64,000 bases of DNA from Cerioporus squamosus (taxonomy: Eukaryota > Basidiomycota > Agaricomycetes > Polyporales > Polyporaceae): NCBI GenBank assembly GCA_022592435.1, contig JABYQS010000015.1, positions 124,001-188,000 on the forward strand, in the 5' to 3' direction. Numbering within the stretch: position 1 is the first letter of the stretch; every line of letters begins with the position of its first letter. Below the pieces are notes generated by a model. It saw nothing but the letters and a program-made list of their open reading frames with translations. It ran no database searches and was not told where the DNA came from. A program made the translations under genes and the position numbers. This document shows, in pieces, positions 11,241 through 24,024 of the stretch.

Positions 11241-12012
11241 AGACGGTGCTCATGGTGGCATCGCAGTCCGCACGCACACTCTCCGTACGGAGCTCTCCAT
11301 TCTGGTCATATCGCCCCATGTGGCGGAAGCTAACGGGGGCTGGACAGGGCCTTCATCCGAGGCGCAAACAGAGCAGTTCTCGGGTCCGGAATGAGATTAG
11401 TTGCTACCGTTAGTACGATGTACTGCCCGGTCCTGCACTTCTGGCAGGGATCTCATCAGTAGATCGATATGTACCGCGCAGAACACGTACCTCGATAGAT
11501 AGAAATCCATCTGACCATTGCTTGATGTCACCCACATCGACCCAATACGCAGAATATATACCACTAGACTACAAGTACTGATACATTTTAGTCGACGACT
11601 ACTGGCACCAGCAGGGAGGGGGTATCCAAGACCCGACCAGGCCACCATTCTTTCGTGCGCAAACATCTCGAGGGAAGTAGGAAGCAAGCATATGTGCGAC
11701 AGATGTCCGCCTGAGCAACCAGACAACAACCAGCGAACGAAAACGGACCGTGCTGTTGTACAAGGGACGATGGGACGATAATTACGACAGTATAGACTGC
11801 GGGGAGAGCGGGATCGTCATACTTAGGTCCGTAGGGGATGGATGACACATTTTTAAGTTATCTTCGGCCGGATAGCGTACACGACGTCTTGGAGACGATG
11901 CGGAGGACCGGGAGAATGTATGCATGCGGGGGATAGTAGCGAGAAGGTATAATCGAAAGTCTTGCGCGATAAATGCGGCGACGGCGACGACTGGACGGCG
12001 GCCACAGTGGTA
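11241..12012. other. Convergent intergenic region with duplicated flank
   Basis: About 770 bp between copy B (+) and the PSP1 gene (-). It contains the second copy of the acetyltransferase 3' flank, displaced by about 200-320 bp relative to the first, so sequence has been gained here or lost after copy A. No gene seen. Confidence 0.5.
11720..11739 (+). repeat. Duplicated 3' flank, copy B mark
   Basis: Identical to 9698-9717. The distance from the stop codon is about 480 bp here against about 158 bp after copy A, which shows an indel in one flank after duplication. Confidence 0.8.
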
Positions 12013-14198
12013 TCACTGTTCGTAGTTGCCGGTGCCTCCAAGCGACGCCATCCAGATGCGGGTCTTATACAACCTGCAGAGCATCCGGTCAGTTTCAGCT
12101 AGTGCGCGGGCAGGAGGAACGTTGACATACCGGAACAGCTCTCGCACGAGTTCTCGGAAGTCGATCCTCTTTTCGGCGATGAAATAGAATGTTAATTTAC
12201 GGCGATCCCTGGAAGCTCGGTCAGCAAAGAGAAGCAGGAACACAAGTTGCATAACACGCACCATTGGTACTCCGCGTCGACCACTTCCATGGGCAACTTC
12301 CTCTGTCGAACCTTATTCCGGCACAACTCGAGCGCTTTCGCCTCGTCCTGAAGTTTCGCCGCAAGACCCCTGCCGAACATCAATCAGCGACCGTTGGCCA
12401 CAGCTCGCAGAGTAGGAAGTGACATACTGTGTATCCCGGTGTTGAGCCTTGCCATAGATCATCTTCGGGTTAATATCCTTGACGCCGCCGCCAGCCGCCC
12501 CGGTCGGGCTCGTCGGCACCCCATGAACGTCAGCATGTCCCATGCTCATCAGCTTCTGCTGCTTCTGGAACGCCTCGACCTCCGCTAGAGTTATGGTATC
12601 ATTCACAACCTTGCCCAGGTCCTTCCCCCTGTCCGCCTCAACGATGACCAAGTCTCCCACACGGATGTCTTGCGTGAGGTCCGTGCAATAGAAGAGGTCC
12701 GTGCGCCCGGCCTTGAACTCGACGATGTACAGGGGCCAAGACGTAGGGACCGCATGGAGCGGTACACCTTTCCCAAGCTCGCTGAGCGGCTTGGACGCGT
12801 CAGACGACCGCCGCTGCATCTGTTGCTGCTGGCCATAATGGGGACTGCGCAGGGTTGCAGGGGAGAGTGGTGACGGCATGACGCCTCCCTCGGGTATCTG
12901 CTGGATGCCATGGCCAGGGACGTACCGGGCCATGAGTGGCCTCGGCTGTTCGCGTCCAAGGTTGCCCTCCTGCACGTACTGGTCGATGTGTCCGCGTGAG
13001 GGGCTCCCTCCGGACAGGCCGCTATCGCTCGGGGAACCGACGATTGACTGACGCGAGTACGAGCTGCCCGCGCCGCCAGGGATGTTGAGGTGGAGGGCCT
13101 GGTAGGGCGAGACACGGTCGGAAGACGGCGGGCTCCTGGACAAGGGTGCGTAAATCGGAAGCGAGGACGGCTGCGAAGGCGGCTGCACAGACGCGACTGT
13201 TCTGTGGTCGTTGATGCTCATCAGACCGAGATCGCTTGCGAGATCGTCGTCCGTGAGTAAGAGGCCGCCTCCACCGCCGAACGATGCGGACGCGAACGTC
13301 CCCGTGTTGTTCGACTCCTCCGTGACATCCGCGTGAGGAGCGTTAAAGCCAACGATTGGCCTCCGAGGCTGCACGACGCTGACGCTGTGCCGTCGACTGG
13401 TCGTACCGCTGCCTCCACCACCGTTAACCTCGTCGCGAGGCGGGTTCATCCCGGCCCAGAGCTCACGGAACGCAGAGCCGTCGTCCAACAAAATCTGGCC
13501 CACGTCCCGCACGAACGGGCTCATGTTCGACGGGTCGGTGATCGAGCCCTGGGAGTACCCGTTCGACGGTGAGCGTCCTAGGGCGCCAAGCGAACCGTAC
13601 CGACTCCCGCTCGTAGGGGTCTTGAAGTCGTACCTCGTCGGGATGCTCTGCGGAGAGGACCCGTCCCACTGCCCGAACCCCTGGCCAGGGAAGCCGCTGC
13701 CAATAGCGCCGGGGCGCGACGTCGCGAGCGACTGCGACCTGCTCCTCGTCATATCTCCCGTGTACGTGCGTCCCCGCAGCGACATGTTGCGCTGGAACCG
13801 CTCGTCGTAGGGATCGTAGGGTCCTGGATGTCGCTGAGCGCCTCGGACTCGTCGTCCTCGAACGTGGACGCAAACCGGGAGTCGCGCATGGCGGATGAGA
13901 AGGGGCTATGGGTACTTAAAGGGGAGGAAGAGAAGGAAGCACTACGCGTGGGAACTGACTGGGCGAGTGGACTGAGGCCGGACGAGAAGCGGCCCCAGCC
14001 GCCTGAGCCTGCACCCCCGGAGTTTATACGGACAGGCTGGGGCGGGGGCGCAACGAAGCTTTGCGAGCGGGGGGGTTGGCTTGCCGCACGCTCGCGGAGG
14101 CTGAGACTGTTCGGCGTCTCGGAACCATGGGACGAGAGAAAGCGGTTCTGGCGGTCAGCGTCGTCGGACGCGTGCTGCTGGTGGGTAGGGTTCTGCAT
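12013..14198 (-). CDS. PSP1 C-terminal domain protein
   Basis: Exons: 14198 (or further upstream) to 12428, 12369-12262, 12208-12131 and 12073-12013. The first 500 or so residues are Ser/Gly/Pro-rich and disordered. The C-terminal third matches the PSP1 conserved domain: YIVEFKAGRTDLFYCTDL, RVGDLVIVEADRGKDLGKV, then after a linker ALELCRNKVRQRKLPMEVVD, DRRKLTFYFIAEKRIDFREL and LYKTRIWM. Yeast Psp1 suppresses DNA polymerase alpha mutants, and related proteins occur in RNA granules; the role here is inferred. Two oddities. The frame breaks near 13818-13821 between SEALSDIQDP and YDPYDERFQRNMSLRG, restored by one extra C. Coding sequence in the same frame continues upstream of the first ATG (14198) to about 14295, so a 5' exon is probably missing from this model. 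Confidence 0.8.
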
Positions 14199-15429
14199 CG
14201 CGTTCAGGGATGGTACACCGAGGTTGCGAAGCTGCTCGTAGTTGTGGACGGTCGCCAGTTTGAAGTCGTGTGAGAGGGGAAGGTGAGGGGTGTGTCTGCG
14301 GTCTGTGGCTGGTGCGGGGTAGCGGATCTAGATGACTATAGCGTACACGCTCTTGCTGCCTCTAGGGTCGTTAGTCTGTAGGGCGCGCTCAGCAGCATGA
14401 ACGGCGATGGATGCGAGCGAGACACACACACTGGTCGTGAGCTCTGCTGTTGTACACGCGTCGACTCTACGATATTCCGACAGCGGTCTAGACGGGTCGT
14501 GCGGGGAAGCTGGAGAGAAGCGGGAGAGAAGAGCAGCGTCGGCGCCGTCGTCGAGGTCGGGGAGGAGGATGCGGACTCACGAATCGTCTATGTCGGAGAA
14601 GAGGGAGAAGGAGAGAATGTCAAGAGGTCGGGGCCATGGCCATCGCGGTGTAGACTCTCCTCGCTCACCTGACGGCGCGAGAGACAGTGGCTCGGTCACC
14701 CCTGTGCCCGATTAGGCAATTGCGGGTCACAAGGCCGCTCGCCGACCGCCGTAGGCTATTCAGCCGATCATGAGCTCTCCCATACCTCCCTCTTGTTCTC
14801 AAACGCTAACCTACTATACACCAGGCATCAGTCCACACAACTTCGCACAACCCTCCAGCTCCTCTTCCCTCCTTCTCGCCCTTCTCGCCCAGCACATGAC
14901 CGACCCTCTCCGCATCTGACCTCTACATCGCAGCAATGATCCGACAGCCAGTGAGAGCTGTACTCACGCCCGCCCCGCAATAACCTTGGACGAGCCTATG
15001 GGCTGCCGGACATCTTGGCATCCTCCATTGCTTCCATTCGGCTTTATCGTCTGCCTCCGTGCCTGGAGACATGGTCGGCCAGCGAGTGGTCCGCGTCGGA
15101 CCCAGGGTGGCCTCAGTGCGCAACATTCCGAGCACAGCTCGAAGAGGAATAGCGGCCCATTCGGTTCTTCCCGCGGCTACTGCCCCGCACCGGGGCACAC
15201 CAGTACTTGCGCACAATGCATGATGACGCAGCGGGGAGAGGTTGATGGAAGACATGGGGGCTCCACTCGCCCGGCGGTGTGGATGCGTCCCGCGCGCGAA
15301 GCCTGCATGTATGTACTGTATGATCGAGAGACCGACCTGTCATATGGGGTAAGGTCAGTCGTGAAGCAGGCAGCTTGTAGACAACATGAGCCGCATCGCA
15401 GTCGCTCACCTGGCCAAGCTTGTGACGCC
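14199..15429. other. Upstream region of the PSP1 gene
   Basis: Minus-strand codons in frame with PSP1 continue to about 14295, behind a possible acceptor at 14296-14297 (HDFKLATVHNYEQLRNLGV precedes the first ATG). The upstream exon with the true start was not found. The rest (to 15429) shows no supported gene and is probably the PSP1 promoter and 5' untranslated region plus the Rgp1 3' region. Confidence 0.45.
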
Positions 15430-18400
15430 TCAAACATCGAACACGACTTCGGTTGCCTTGAACGCTGTGTTTCCCGGCCACACCTTCACGGGAACTTCGC
15501 ACTCGACCATCTCCACCTTCACCTCTCGCCACGCCTCCTCCGCCCCAATGTCGTCCTCGTCTTCCCCATCGCCATCCTCAAGATCTTCGTCACCATCGTG
15601 ATATCCGACGTTCGCTGGCCCGAGCAGAGACGACGCAAAATACGACATCCACGAGAGCGCTGCGCTCGGAGTGGGCGGTGCCAGCTGACCGTTGGCGTTC
15701 GGCGTTGTAGGCGAACCCGTGGACGAAACAGGCGCAGGACGCTCAAGAGGCGCGATGGTGTGCGCCGCCTTCCACGACGATCCCCACTGGCCCCGTGTTC
15801 CGTCCCGTACCAGATGCCGCGTGCGAACGCCTTCGGGTCCCTCCCGTGCGTTGGGCGATGCGATCGCGACTAAGAGGCATAGGCGAACCTTCCACTCAAG
15901 GCCACCAGACGAAGCTTTAGGCCTTCTGAGGTTGATACGATCAGACTGCTCGTCGAAGGTCGTCTCAAACGCCGGACTGGCATCGGGAGGGATATCGAGC
16001 GAGAAAGTGGTGCGCAGTGTTGCTGGCATGAAACATGAATGATGCTCCGCGTGCACGCGCCGCATGTGCCGGGACATCGTCGGCGAGGCGATATTGCTTG
16101 GGAGCGACTCGTGAGCTTCCAGCATTGCGGACAGCTGCGCGCACCTAATTGTTAGCTCCGTACAAGCGCTGCACAGTCACGAAACATACCTTGAGGACAC
16201 GCGCTCGATGTGGTCGGTCATTGAGCTCAACTACGCCCAGGATGGTCTCCCCTAGACGGTACGCACTCTTGGGGAACGTGAGGACCGCGACCTTGACCCC
16301 ATCTTTGTTGACGTCGTACGACGCTGCTCCGTAGTCTGTTGGTGAGTGGGACGGCGGATTCATGAACAGCAGTAGCACACACCTTTCTTCGGATTACGCG
16401 TGAGAACCTCGACAGCCTGTCGGCATCCGGTCGGACTGTCCGGGTCTCGCACCAAGTCGCTCTCTAAGTCTGCGCTGCTGGTCGAATGAATGGCCTCTAT
16501 CGGCAGCTTGATGCGTACACCCGTCGCCTTGGGGTCAGGGAATGACGCAAGCAGGTTACGGGCATAGTCTTGCAGGTCTTCGTACGTGCCAAGGTTTGGT
16601 GCAAGACTCGGGGGTGCGCGGAAACTCGTCCGCTTCAACGACTCGTTCGAGCCCTCTGACACCTTCCCGGGAGGAATTGGACCCTTCTGAGAGACGACTG
16701 GCCACAGGAGATTATAGGGAGACAACGGTCTACCGACTGTCGTTGTGTAGCCACCATATCAGCGCTGTGTCATTCAAGTCAGGAGGGTTCCCACCTGCGA
16801 CGTTGTTGTACACCCTGATAGGTACCTTCATCACCCTGCTGTTGCTTGACGGACTAGCCCCAGGCGCGCCCGCGCCCGACCGACAGATGCCCAGAATGAA
16901 CTGATATGAGAACTTCAGCGCGCGTCCGCGGAAGGTAGGGGGCAGGTTCTCCGGCAACGTGAGCGAATACGTATCTACGCGCAGTTAGCCTTCGCAATGC
17001 CAGAGGTATATCCTGATACGCACATGTTCGCGATTCTCCTGGAGCCAGACTGAGATCAACTGCGAGCATTGAGGGCTGGACCTCCAAAGTAGGGAGAGGC
17101 GTGTCTGCGTTGACCTCCTCCTCGTCTGTGGTAGTAGTAGTCAGGCCCAGCCCAACAGCCGACTTGCTAGCTGTGGGACCCTGTCCATTGCCGAACAGCG
17201 AGAACGCCGACGCCGTTCGCGCTCGGTGTCCTGGCACAAAGGGTTGAGAGCTAGGAGATGAGGCAGTGGCAATGGGGTTGAGTATTGACAGAAGCCCTGC
17301 AGAGAGCGAGGAAGACCGGCTGTGAGATCCCCTTCGTCCAGGTCCAGGCCTCGGTGATACGGGCGAGCCGAGAGAGGAAGTGATGTCCATGCTGCCACCG
17401 CCGATGGCCTTGCGCTTTAGTAACCGGGCGCGGAGATGGTTCAGGTTCTGTACTTGGTCGGAGGACGAAGGAGCATCCGGCAGAGGCGTGATGGTCAGCG
17501 TGCCGAGCAACTGGGCATACGCGTACAGTATGAGCTCAGTGTTCGTGGTGGGGAAAGTGGAGGAGAATGCCGAGCGTGGCGGCTTCAGTTGAGCTACAGG
17601 CGACGCTGCTGGCGGCGGTCCGTGCCCCAAGCCGAGTTGGGATGGCCTGTGAGGTGGGCCTCGGGAGTGAGAGGGAGGGTATAGTTGCCCATTCGGTGTC
17701 TTCGCAGCTGACCCGTTGGTAGGGCCGAAGGGTATCTGGGTTCGGACATTGGGCATGCTCGCGTCAGGTGTCGGAGAGGGGATGTAGGGTGTCGCAGGTG
17801 CGCCAGGTGACGTTGACCCTGCCTCGGCAATGGGATCGAGGGAAAGGGAGAACGTTGACATCGACGCATTCGGGGAGGGCGCAAAGGGGGACATGGAAGG
17901 TGGCGGGCGGAGGTCTTGCAACTGCAGCTGCCCGTCCAGGACGGAATGTTTGCGAGCGTGTGGGTGATCAAGCGGGAGACTGGGCGATCGGGCGAGAGGA
18001 GCGATGATGCGTGGGGACTGTGTTCCTTGCACCAGCCCTGTGGTAGGAGTACATGAGTTCGACTGCACAGTCACGCAAGGGAGAGGTCGAAGCCATGCCG
18101 GCTACAACGTACTCACCATTGCCATTGCCAGAGACCGTGACGCGGGTAGCTGGGGAGCTGGACACGTTACATTCGTCGAGTGTTGGAAGGTCGCTTGGGG
18201 AGAGTGTGGCGGAGAGTGAACGAGATGCAAGTAGCCTCTTCTTCAGCACTTCGGCAGACGGTGGTTCGTCGGATGACTTGGAAGGCAGACTATGGCCGAT
18301 GAGGCCCTTGCGTCGAGAAGAGCTGCCTTCACCGTTGTTCGACCTGGGGAGGAAGACAGGGACAACAGTTCGAGGAGTGCCAGGAGAGGTCGGAGGACGA

Positions 18401-18606
18401 GACAACGGAACAGAGCTGATGGAATGCGCCCCACGCCGATGTGTATGGGAGGACGAACGGGGTGCAGCGACAGGTGCTTCGGGAGTGCGAGTGTTGGTGA
18501 AGGTAATTGTTACAGAGAAGGGCTCGCCGGCGAAGTAGGATGCTTGGGAGGGGGTGACGACAACGCGGATGGCCTCGTCAACGGTAGAGGAAGCTGGACC
18601 GGCCAT
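15430..18606 (-). CDS. rgp1: Rgp1, Rab6/Ypt6 exchange-factor subunit
   Basis: Six exons: 18606-18117, 18037-17024, 16974-16795, 16736-16383, 16335-16190 and 16134-15430; total 962 aa with all phases agreeing. Rgp1 pairs with Ric1 as the nucleotide exchange factor for Ypt6/Rab6 at the Golgi, in endosome-to-Golgi retrieval. Evidence: an arrestin-like N-terminal strand set (VVVTPSQASYFAGEPFSVTI, TFTNTR), a fungal RKGLIGHSL motif, a long Ser-rich linker, then YSLTLPENLPPTFRGRALKF and SYQFILGI. After these come RPLSPYNLLWPV, KVAVLTFPKSAYRLGETILG and a C-terminus VECEVPVKVWPGN. The alternating beta-rich blocks are the Rgp1/arrestin fold. Residues about 165-480 are low complexity. It is divergent from the TRK gene. 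The family call is firm. Confidence 0.88.
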
Positions 18607-19403
18607 GGCACATATGCTGGTGTGCGGATGGATGAAACGAGTCGTGTCCAGGAGGGCTTCAAGTATTCAACGTCTGGCAGAGTGGTATATGCAACTACGC
18701 TCACGCTCAGGACGGCCAGGTAGTGCGAGATGTTCAATACGAAGAAGCTGCTGACAGCGGCATGGTCGTCGTCGAAGTCGAGCAGGACGAGTGCGCCGGT
18801 GTCGGGCTCGCCGACGCCACCGTCATCGTTCCCGCCCGGAACACACGATCACGTGTCCCAGGAAGCGCGTCGTGTCGCTATTGGAGGGATGCGGCTGGAT
18901 GCGGCAAGGATGCGGGCCGCTTTTATGAAGAAGGAACTGGTCTCTATGATGAGACTGCGCCGTTCGTAGTGGATGTAAGTATGTGGCCGAAGTAGCTGAG
19001 CCTCATGTAAGTCGTCAGTAAGAGCTGCCACTCGCGAGTCTCAAAGTCGATAGGCATGGGCCGCGGGCGTTTGAGACATGCACCATCTCTTGGCCTCTCG
19101 GCGCCACCGTACATCCATGAAGCTGTTCTACTACAGCCACTACGTATCCTCGATGGGCACTCCGTTGGCTACCCAAACGTCGGCCTGTCTTGGTGATCTC
19201 GTTTGACTTCAAATCGCCTGTTGCAACCGCGCCCCACCGCAGAAGCGCCCTGCCAGTGCAGCCATCGCGGATGCCGCGTTGCCTGCTGACGCCCTTGTCC
19301 CCCGCTGGACATACGCCCAGCGTCCGGCTCACCTCCACCTGTCGTACCATACCTCTCTGGCTGGTGTATCTAAAGGACTGCTCTTCACAGTGGCCGAACT
19401 CGC
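18607..19403. promoter_or_regulatory. Divergent upstream region rgp1 / TRK
   Basis: About 800 bp between two divergent start codons, so it must hold both promoters. Short open frames are present but show no family features. No TATA box or defined operator could be assigned by eye. Confidence 0.4.
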
Positions 19404-22400
19404 ATGGCCTTGCTCGACTCGCTCCATGACACATATGCCCGCATTCGCCAATGGATCGAGGAGGAGGTTAACTTCTTCCGGCTGCACCTCCTGTTCTTCA
19501 CGTTGACTCCACTGGTTGCTGCTGGGATCTTCTACGGTGTTAACGGGGAGTTTCAAATACGTGAGTGACCTTCTGTTGAGGTGTTGTGCAGAAGGAGGTC
19601 GTCATGGAGGTCAGGACGGTTGTGTTTCGTGCAGAGTGGCGGCTGGCCCGAACGAAGTTGGGAACTCTCGTTCCAGTTTCATAGTGCTGTTGCACACGGC
19701 ACTCGCCGACCGCAAGCTCGAAGCAATCCATAACCACAAGTGATCGATATCCTGCACAGCTGCTGCTGTCGGAACGCTTCCGAGTCGCCGCATTCTGCGG
19801 TGTCTCGTGCCACATGTGGCGCTCAGTGCGCTCTCCCATCCTCTCATATTCCGTATTCCGAGTGCTCTGCTGTAATGCCAGCACACATCGGACAATCATC
19901 GAGAGAAGAAAGCCTGTCCGGAAGACAGTCCGCCGCCTCCTGTCTTGTCACGGCACATCGGGCAATGGGCAATGGCGACGGGGTCAACGCGCCAAGGCAG
20001 GCGGGCTGGCGCGACGGGTCATTGCATGCCGCTGGACAGTCACCATGACTTCTAAGTTTCCTGTCATTAATCGCGTAGCTGCGTCCCGTCGTCCCGTAAA
20101 TTGTCCGGCGGCGGACAAAGACCCAGTTGCTCAGATTGTCTTCCTGCCACATGTGGCGCTCAGTATGCCTTCATGCTTCGCGTCACGGTTTCGAACAATT
20201 TGTGGTGCAGAGAGCAGGCATTGACATCATTCGCAGCGTTCATAGATGCCCTGTTCCTGTGCTACTCGGCCTTGACCGTGACGGGTCTGTCCACGGTCAA
20301 TCTGAGTACATTGACCGTGTTTCAGCAAGTAATCCTGCTTGTGCTCATGGCTATTGGTAACGTGGTGAGTGTTCAAGCTATCAATACTTTGAGGACGAAC
20401 ACTACGGCTGACATGCTTAACAGACGATCGTGGCATGGGTTATGGTCCTTATTCGTATGCGCTACTTCCGACAACACATCATCGCCACGCACAGGAAGAA
20501 GACCCTCCTGCAGTCCATTCGCGACCGCGTCAGCAGTGTTATCACTGGGGGCGGGTCCTCTACACCGCAGAAAGACGTCGAGGATGGCACAGAGAAGCAC
20601 AAGATTCACGGCAGCCACGGCATACAGGCCTCCGACGGCATTGGCGCCGCCCTCGCAGGCGGAGCAACGACGGGACTTGGCTTGGGCATCGCCCTCGGAG
20701 CAGGCGACGTGCAACGGCACGCAGAAGACCAAGCGAACGAACAATGGAAGAGATCGACTTCGCACATAGACATCTCTGTCGACTCTCCCGGACGTCTCTC
20801 GCCTTCAGAAGACTTCACGATGCATCCTGACGAGGACCTGAACGCAGAACGTGGAGTCATCGCCGACGCATGCTCGTTCACCTCGTCGCCCCGTTCGGGC
20901 GCCATGCCGCTACCGCAGTCCCCTCTCTCGCCACCGCCGCAGCAACTCCAATTTGCTGTTAACGGCGCTCGGAGCAACGGCATGGTAAGGAGACGACCGG
21001 GTGAGCGCAGTCCCGCTTATGTCACATCCGTCGCGAATCTAACCGCAGGCTGACCGCGCAGGCGTGCCCGTACCACGCCGGCGTACCATAATCGCCCCGA
21101 AGATGGAGTACACAGATTCGAATCGCAACGTCCTCGGTCAGCGCGGCAAAGATCAGGGTCTGGGCGGTTTCCCTGGTCCACTCCAGCTTGGCCGACGGAT
21201 CGCGCGGAGGTACTTCCCAGATGCGTACCAAAGACTTCAGATGCTGGGACGTGCGGACGACCCCGCGCGCAAGAAGCGGCTCAAGTGGCTCAGCGACAGT
21301 CTGAAGGACCTCGTTGTCGGCAGAAACTCGGACTTCAATACCGACGAGTTGAGTGACGAGCAGCTGGAAGAGCTCGGCGGTATCGAGTATGTGCTTTGCA
21401 GTTCTCTTATGAGCTCATGCTGATGTATGATTAGGTACCGCGCACTGCGCATGCTCAGCTACATCGTAATATTGGTATGCTGTCTGGCATGATGCTTGCA
21501 TACTCGCCTAACCTTGGAGTAGTACTTCATCGGTACCCAGCTCGTCTCCTTCACCCTGATTGCACCTTGGCTTTCTACTACGCACACGTATGACGACGTG
21601 TTCGCCAGTCAGCCTCGCCTGGTCAACAAGTCTTGGTATGTCTTTGCACGCGGTTTCCGAGACAGTCAAGCTGACACCGATGTAGGTTCACTTTGTTGTA
21701 TGTCAGGCAGCCCACGAACCCCTCCGTTCTCACTGATTGTCATGTAGCCAGGTTGTTGGTGCATACACCGGCGGGGGGATGAGTCTTGTGGATACGTGAG
21801 TCAGCGGTCTACGAGGTTGTGATCCTGAAATCCAGGCTGATTCACGAGGAAGAGGGATGGTACCCTTTCAACAGGCATACCTCATGATATGTATGGCTCA
21901 CCGGTTGTGCATCATTTGCACGAACGAGACTAACACACCCGGACAGTCGCAATGATCTTCGCCATATTGGCTGGTAACCATGGATTAGTGAGTCGACTGC
22001 TGATCGGCTTGCTACTCCCAGTGTACTGACTCATGGCTTAGCCCATATTGTGAGTTTTCACGCGACGTCACCTTTTGTATAGGCTAACCGCTGTGGCCAT
22101 AAGTCTGCGCCTCATGATGTATGTGGTGTTCTGCTCGTACGTTTTCAAAAATATGCTCACCCGCCTTCAGCTGGATCTACACGAAACTGGTCAAAGACGA
22201 CGGCCCGACAGATCAAGTGCTCCACTTCCTCATGGACCACCCACGCCGGTACGTCTGCAGTCGGATGCTCTCGCTCTCCTGCCTTTCCAACGCTCATCAC
22301 GACTGCCATCAGCTGCTTCCTGTACCTGTTTCCATCGCACGTTACTTGGTATCTGACGGCAACATTGGTCTTCTTCACGTGAGTTTCAAGAGCATGACAC

Positions 22401-23514
22401 GGCAACAGCCATCTGACCATCGACACCTGCCATTCCAGCATGATAGAATGGGCGTGCTTCATCGTCCTTGACATCGGCCTGGAAGTCACCGACTCGCTGC
22501 CCGGTGGAACTCGTGCAGTGGCAGGCTTGTTTCAGTCGTTCGCAGTACGCGCCTCCGGGTTCCCTATCGTGTCTCTGTCGGCGTTGGCACCCTCGTTTCA
22601 GTACGTTTACATCTCAGCACATCGTCGGAAGTGTACTCACCGCTATTCTTATCAGGTTTCTGTGCGTGATCATGATGTACATCGCCGTCTACCCAGTGAG
22701 TCAAGCGACTCTTCGCGCAGCGTGATTGCTCACTAACCCCCTGCAAGGTTGCGCTCAGTATCCGCTCAACGAACGTGTAAGCATTGAGTTCTTCCATTCG
22801 CTCAAACCTCCTGCTAACGGGTGCAACGACAGCTACGAGGAGAAGAGCTTGGGCGTCTTCGAGGCACCTCCCGAGGACGAAGACGAGGAGCCAGATTTGA
22901 CCGAGAAGGTGCCTCGTAGGGAGCGAATCGGCAAGTATTTCGGGTGGCACCTGCGTCGCCAGGTCGCGTTCGACATCTGGTGGCTCGTCTGGGCGATCTT
23001 CGTCATCTGCATCATCGAGCGCACCAAGATCATGGACGACGCCAATGCACCGTGGTTCAATCTCTTCCGCATAGGTCAGTGCATCGTCCGTCTCATCAAG
23101 TGAGAAACTATGCTGACTAGCCTCGTTGACCCGCTCTATGTAGTGTTCGAGCTCGTGTCCGCGTTCGGTGGAATCGGGCTGACGCTGGGTATCCCCACGG
23201 AGAATTTCTCCTTCACGGGCGCGTTCGGACCTCTGTCTAAGCTGGTGGTCATCATTATCATGGTCCGCGGCCGACACCGTGGTCTGCCTGTGGCAATTGA
23301 CCGAGCAAGTGAGTAGCAGTACCTCGCCGACGCCTGACATCCTGCTTACGCTATACATCTCCCAGTTCTGCTCCCCGAAGACTTAGTACCTACCAAAGCG
23401 CAGAGTCAAAACCAGCCAGTCGCGTCGGGTCAGCCGGCAGTTGTGGATACACAGACTCCGCTCGCCGTAAACGGAGATTCTTCAGAGAAGGAGAAGACTG
23501 CGAGGAATTGGTAA
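19404..23514 (+). CDS. TRK-type potassium transporter
   Basis: Plasma-membrane K+ uptake protein of the Trk/Ktr/HKT superfamily, 810 aa in 20 exons: 19404-19560, 20237-20364, 20424-21000, 21062-21386, 21435-21474, 21523-21635, 21686-21697, 21748-21795, 21853-21890, 21947-21987, 22042-22049, 22104-22118, 22171-22248, 22313-22378, 22439-22600, 22656-22695, 22748-22776, 22833-23074, 23144-23308, 23366-23514. Phases agree throughout. Four pore loops with filter glycines are seen: SALTVTGLSTVNLS (about G69), GAYTGGGMSLVD (about 460), FAVRASGFPIVS (about 589) and LVSAFGGIGLTLG (about 716). A long hydrophilic loop, roughly residues 115-390, lies between the first and second membrane-pore-membrane units, as in yeast Trk1. 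Exons of 12, 8 and 15 nt are required to keep the second unit in frame. The first intron is 676 nt, far longer than the others. Confidence 0.9.
19808..19827 (+). repeat. Intronic direct repeat, left copy
   Basis: TGCCACATGTGGCGCTCAGT, identical to 20145-20164, both within the first intron of the TRK gene. The central CCACATGTGG is itself palindromic. The copies flank about 317 bp. Confidence 0.8.
20145..20164 (+). repeat. Intronic direct repeat, right copy
   Basis: Identical 20-bp partner of 19808-19827, 72 bp before the exon-2 acceptor of the TRK gene. Confidence 0.8.
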
Positions 23515-24024
23515 CTAATATTTGGAATCGGATTGGATCTAACTTGCTAGACGTCGAATTGGGACACTGCTATGTATCTTGCTGCCTACATTCCCTTGCT
23601 ATTCTCACCCTCTAATACCATACCAATAGATCTGTACAAATCTTGTTCTTGGTCTGGACAGAGAACCGGCCGTAGTGTGGATGATGTGCGACAAGCAACG
23701 AACCGATGCCCCTCAAGCAGAACACAGCACGACAGGGGCCGAAGAGAAGTTCCAATGGGGCAAGATGCTGCGAGGTACATAGTCCAGCGCGGTGACTATG
23801 GACTGGAATCCGTAAGTGGGTCTTGTAAAAAATGACTCTGTAACAGGCGCCAACACGGCACCAGGAAGTTAACCACACTAGTGGTCTATACTGAGAGCAT
23901 TCATGCGACGCACTTACAGGCCCACACTCGCTAAATCGTCAGCGAGATCGTAAGCTGGCAAGTGTTATGAGCATACGACGGTGGTATGGGAATCATCAGA
24001 GCATGTCCGCGAGATGAAGCAGAA
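23515..24024. other. Convergent intergenic gap
   Basis: About 510 bp between the 3' ends of the TRK gene and the cullin-like gene. No additional gene or repeat seen. Confidence 0.45.

Noticed and set aside
14986..15873. 295-codon plus-strand frame
   Set aside because: Half of it is antisense to the last exon of Rgp1; no motif, His/Arg-rich composition typical of shadows.
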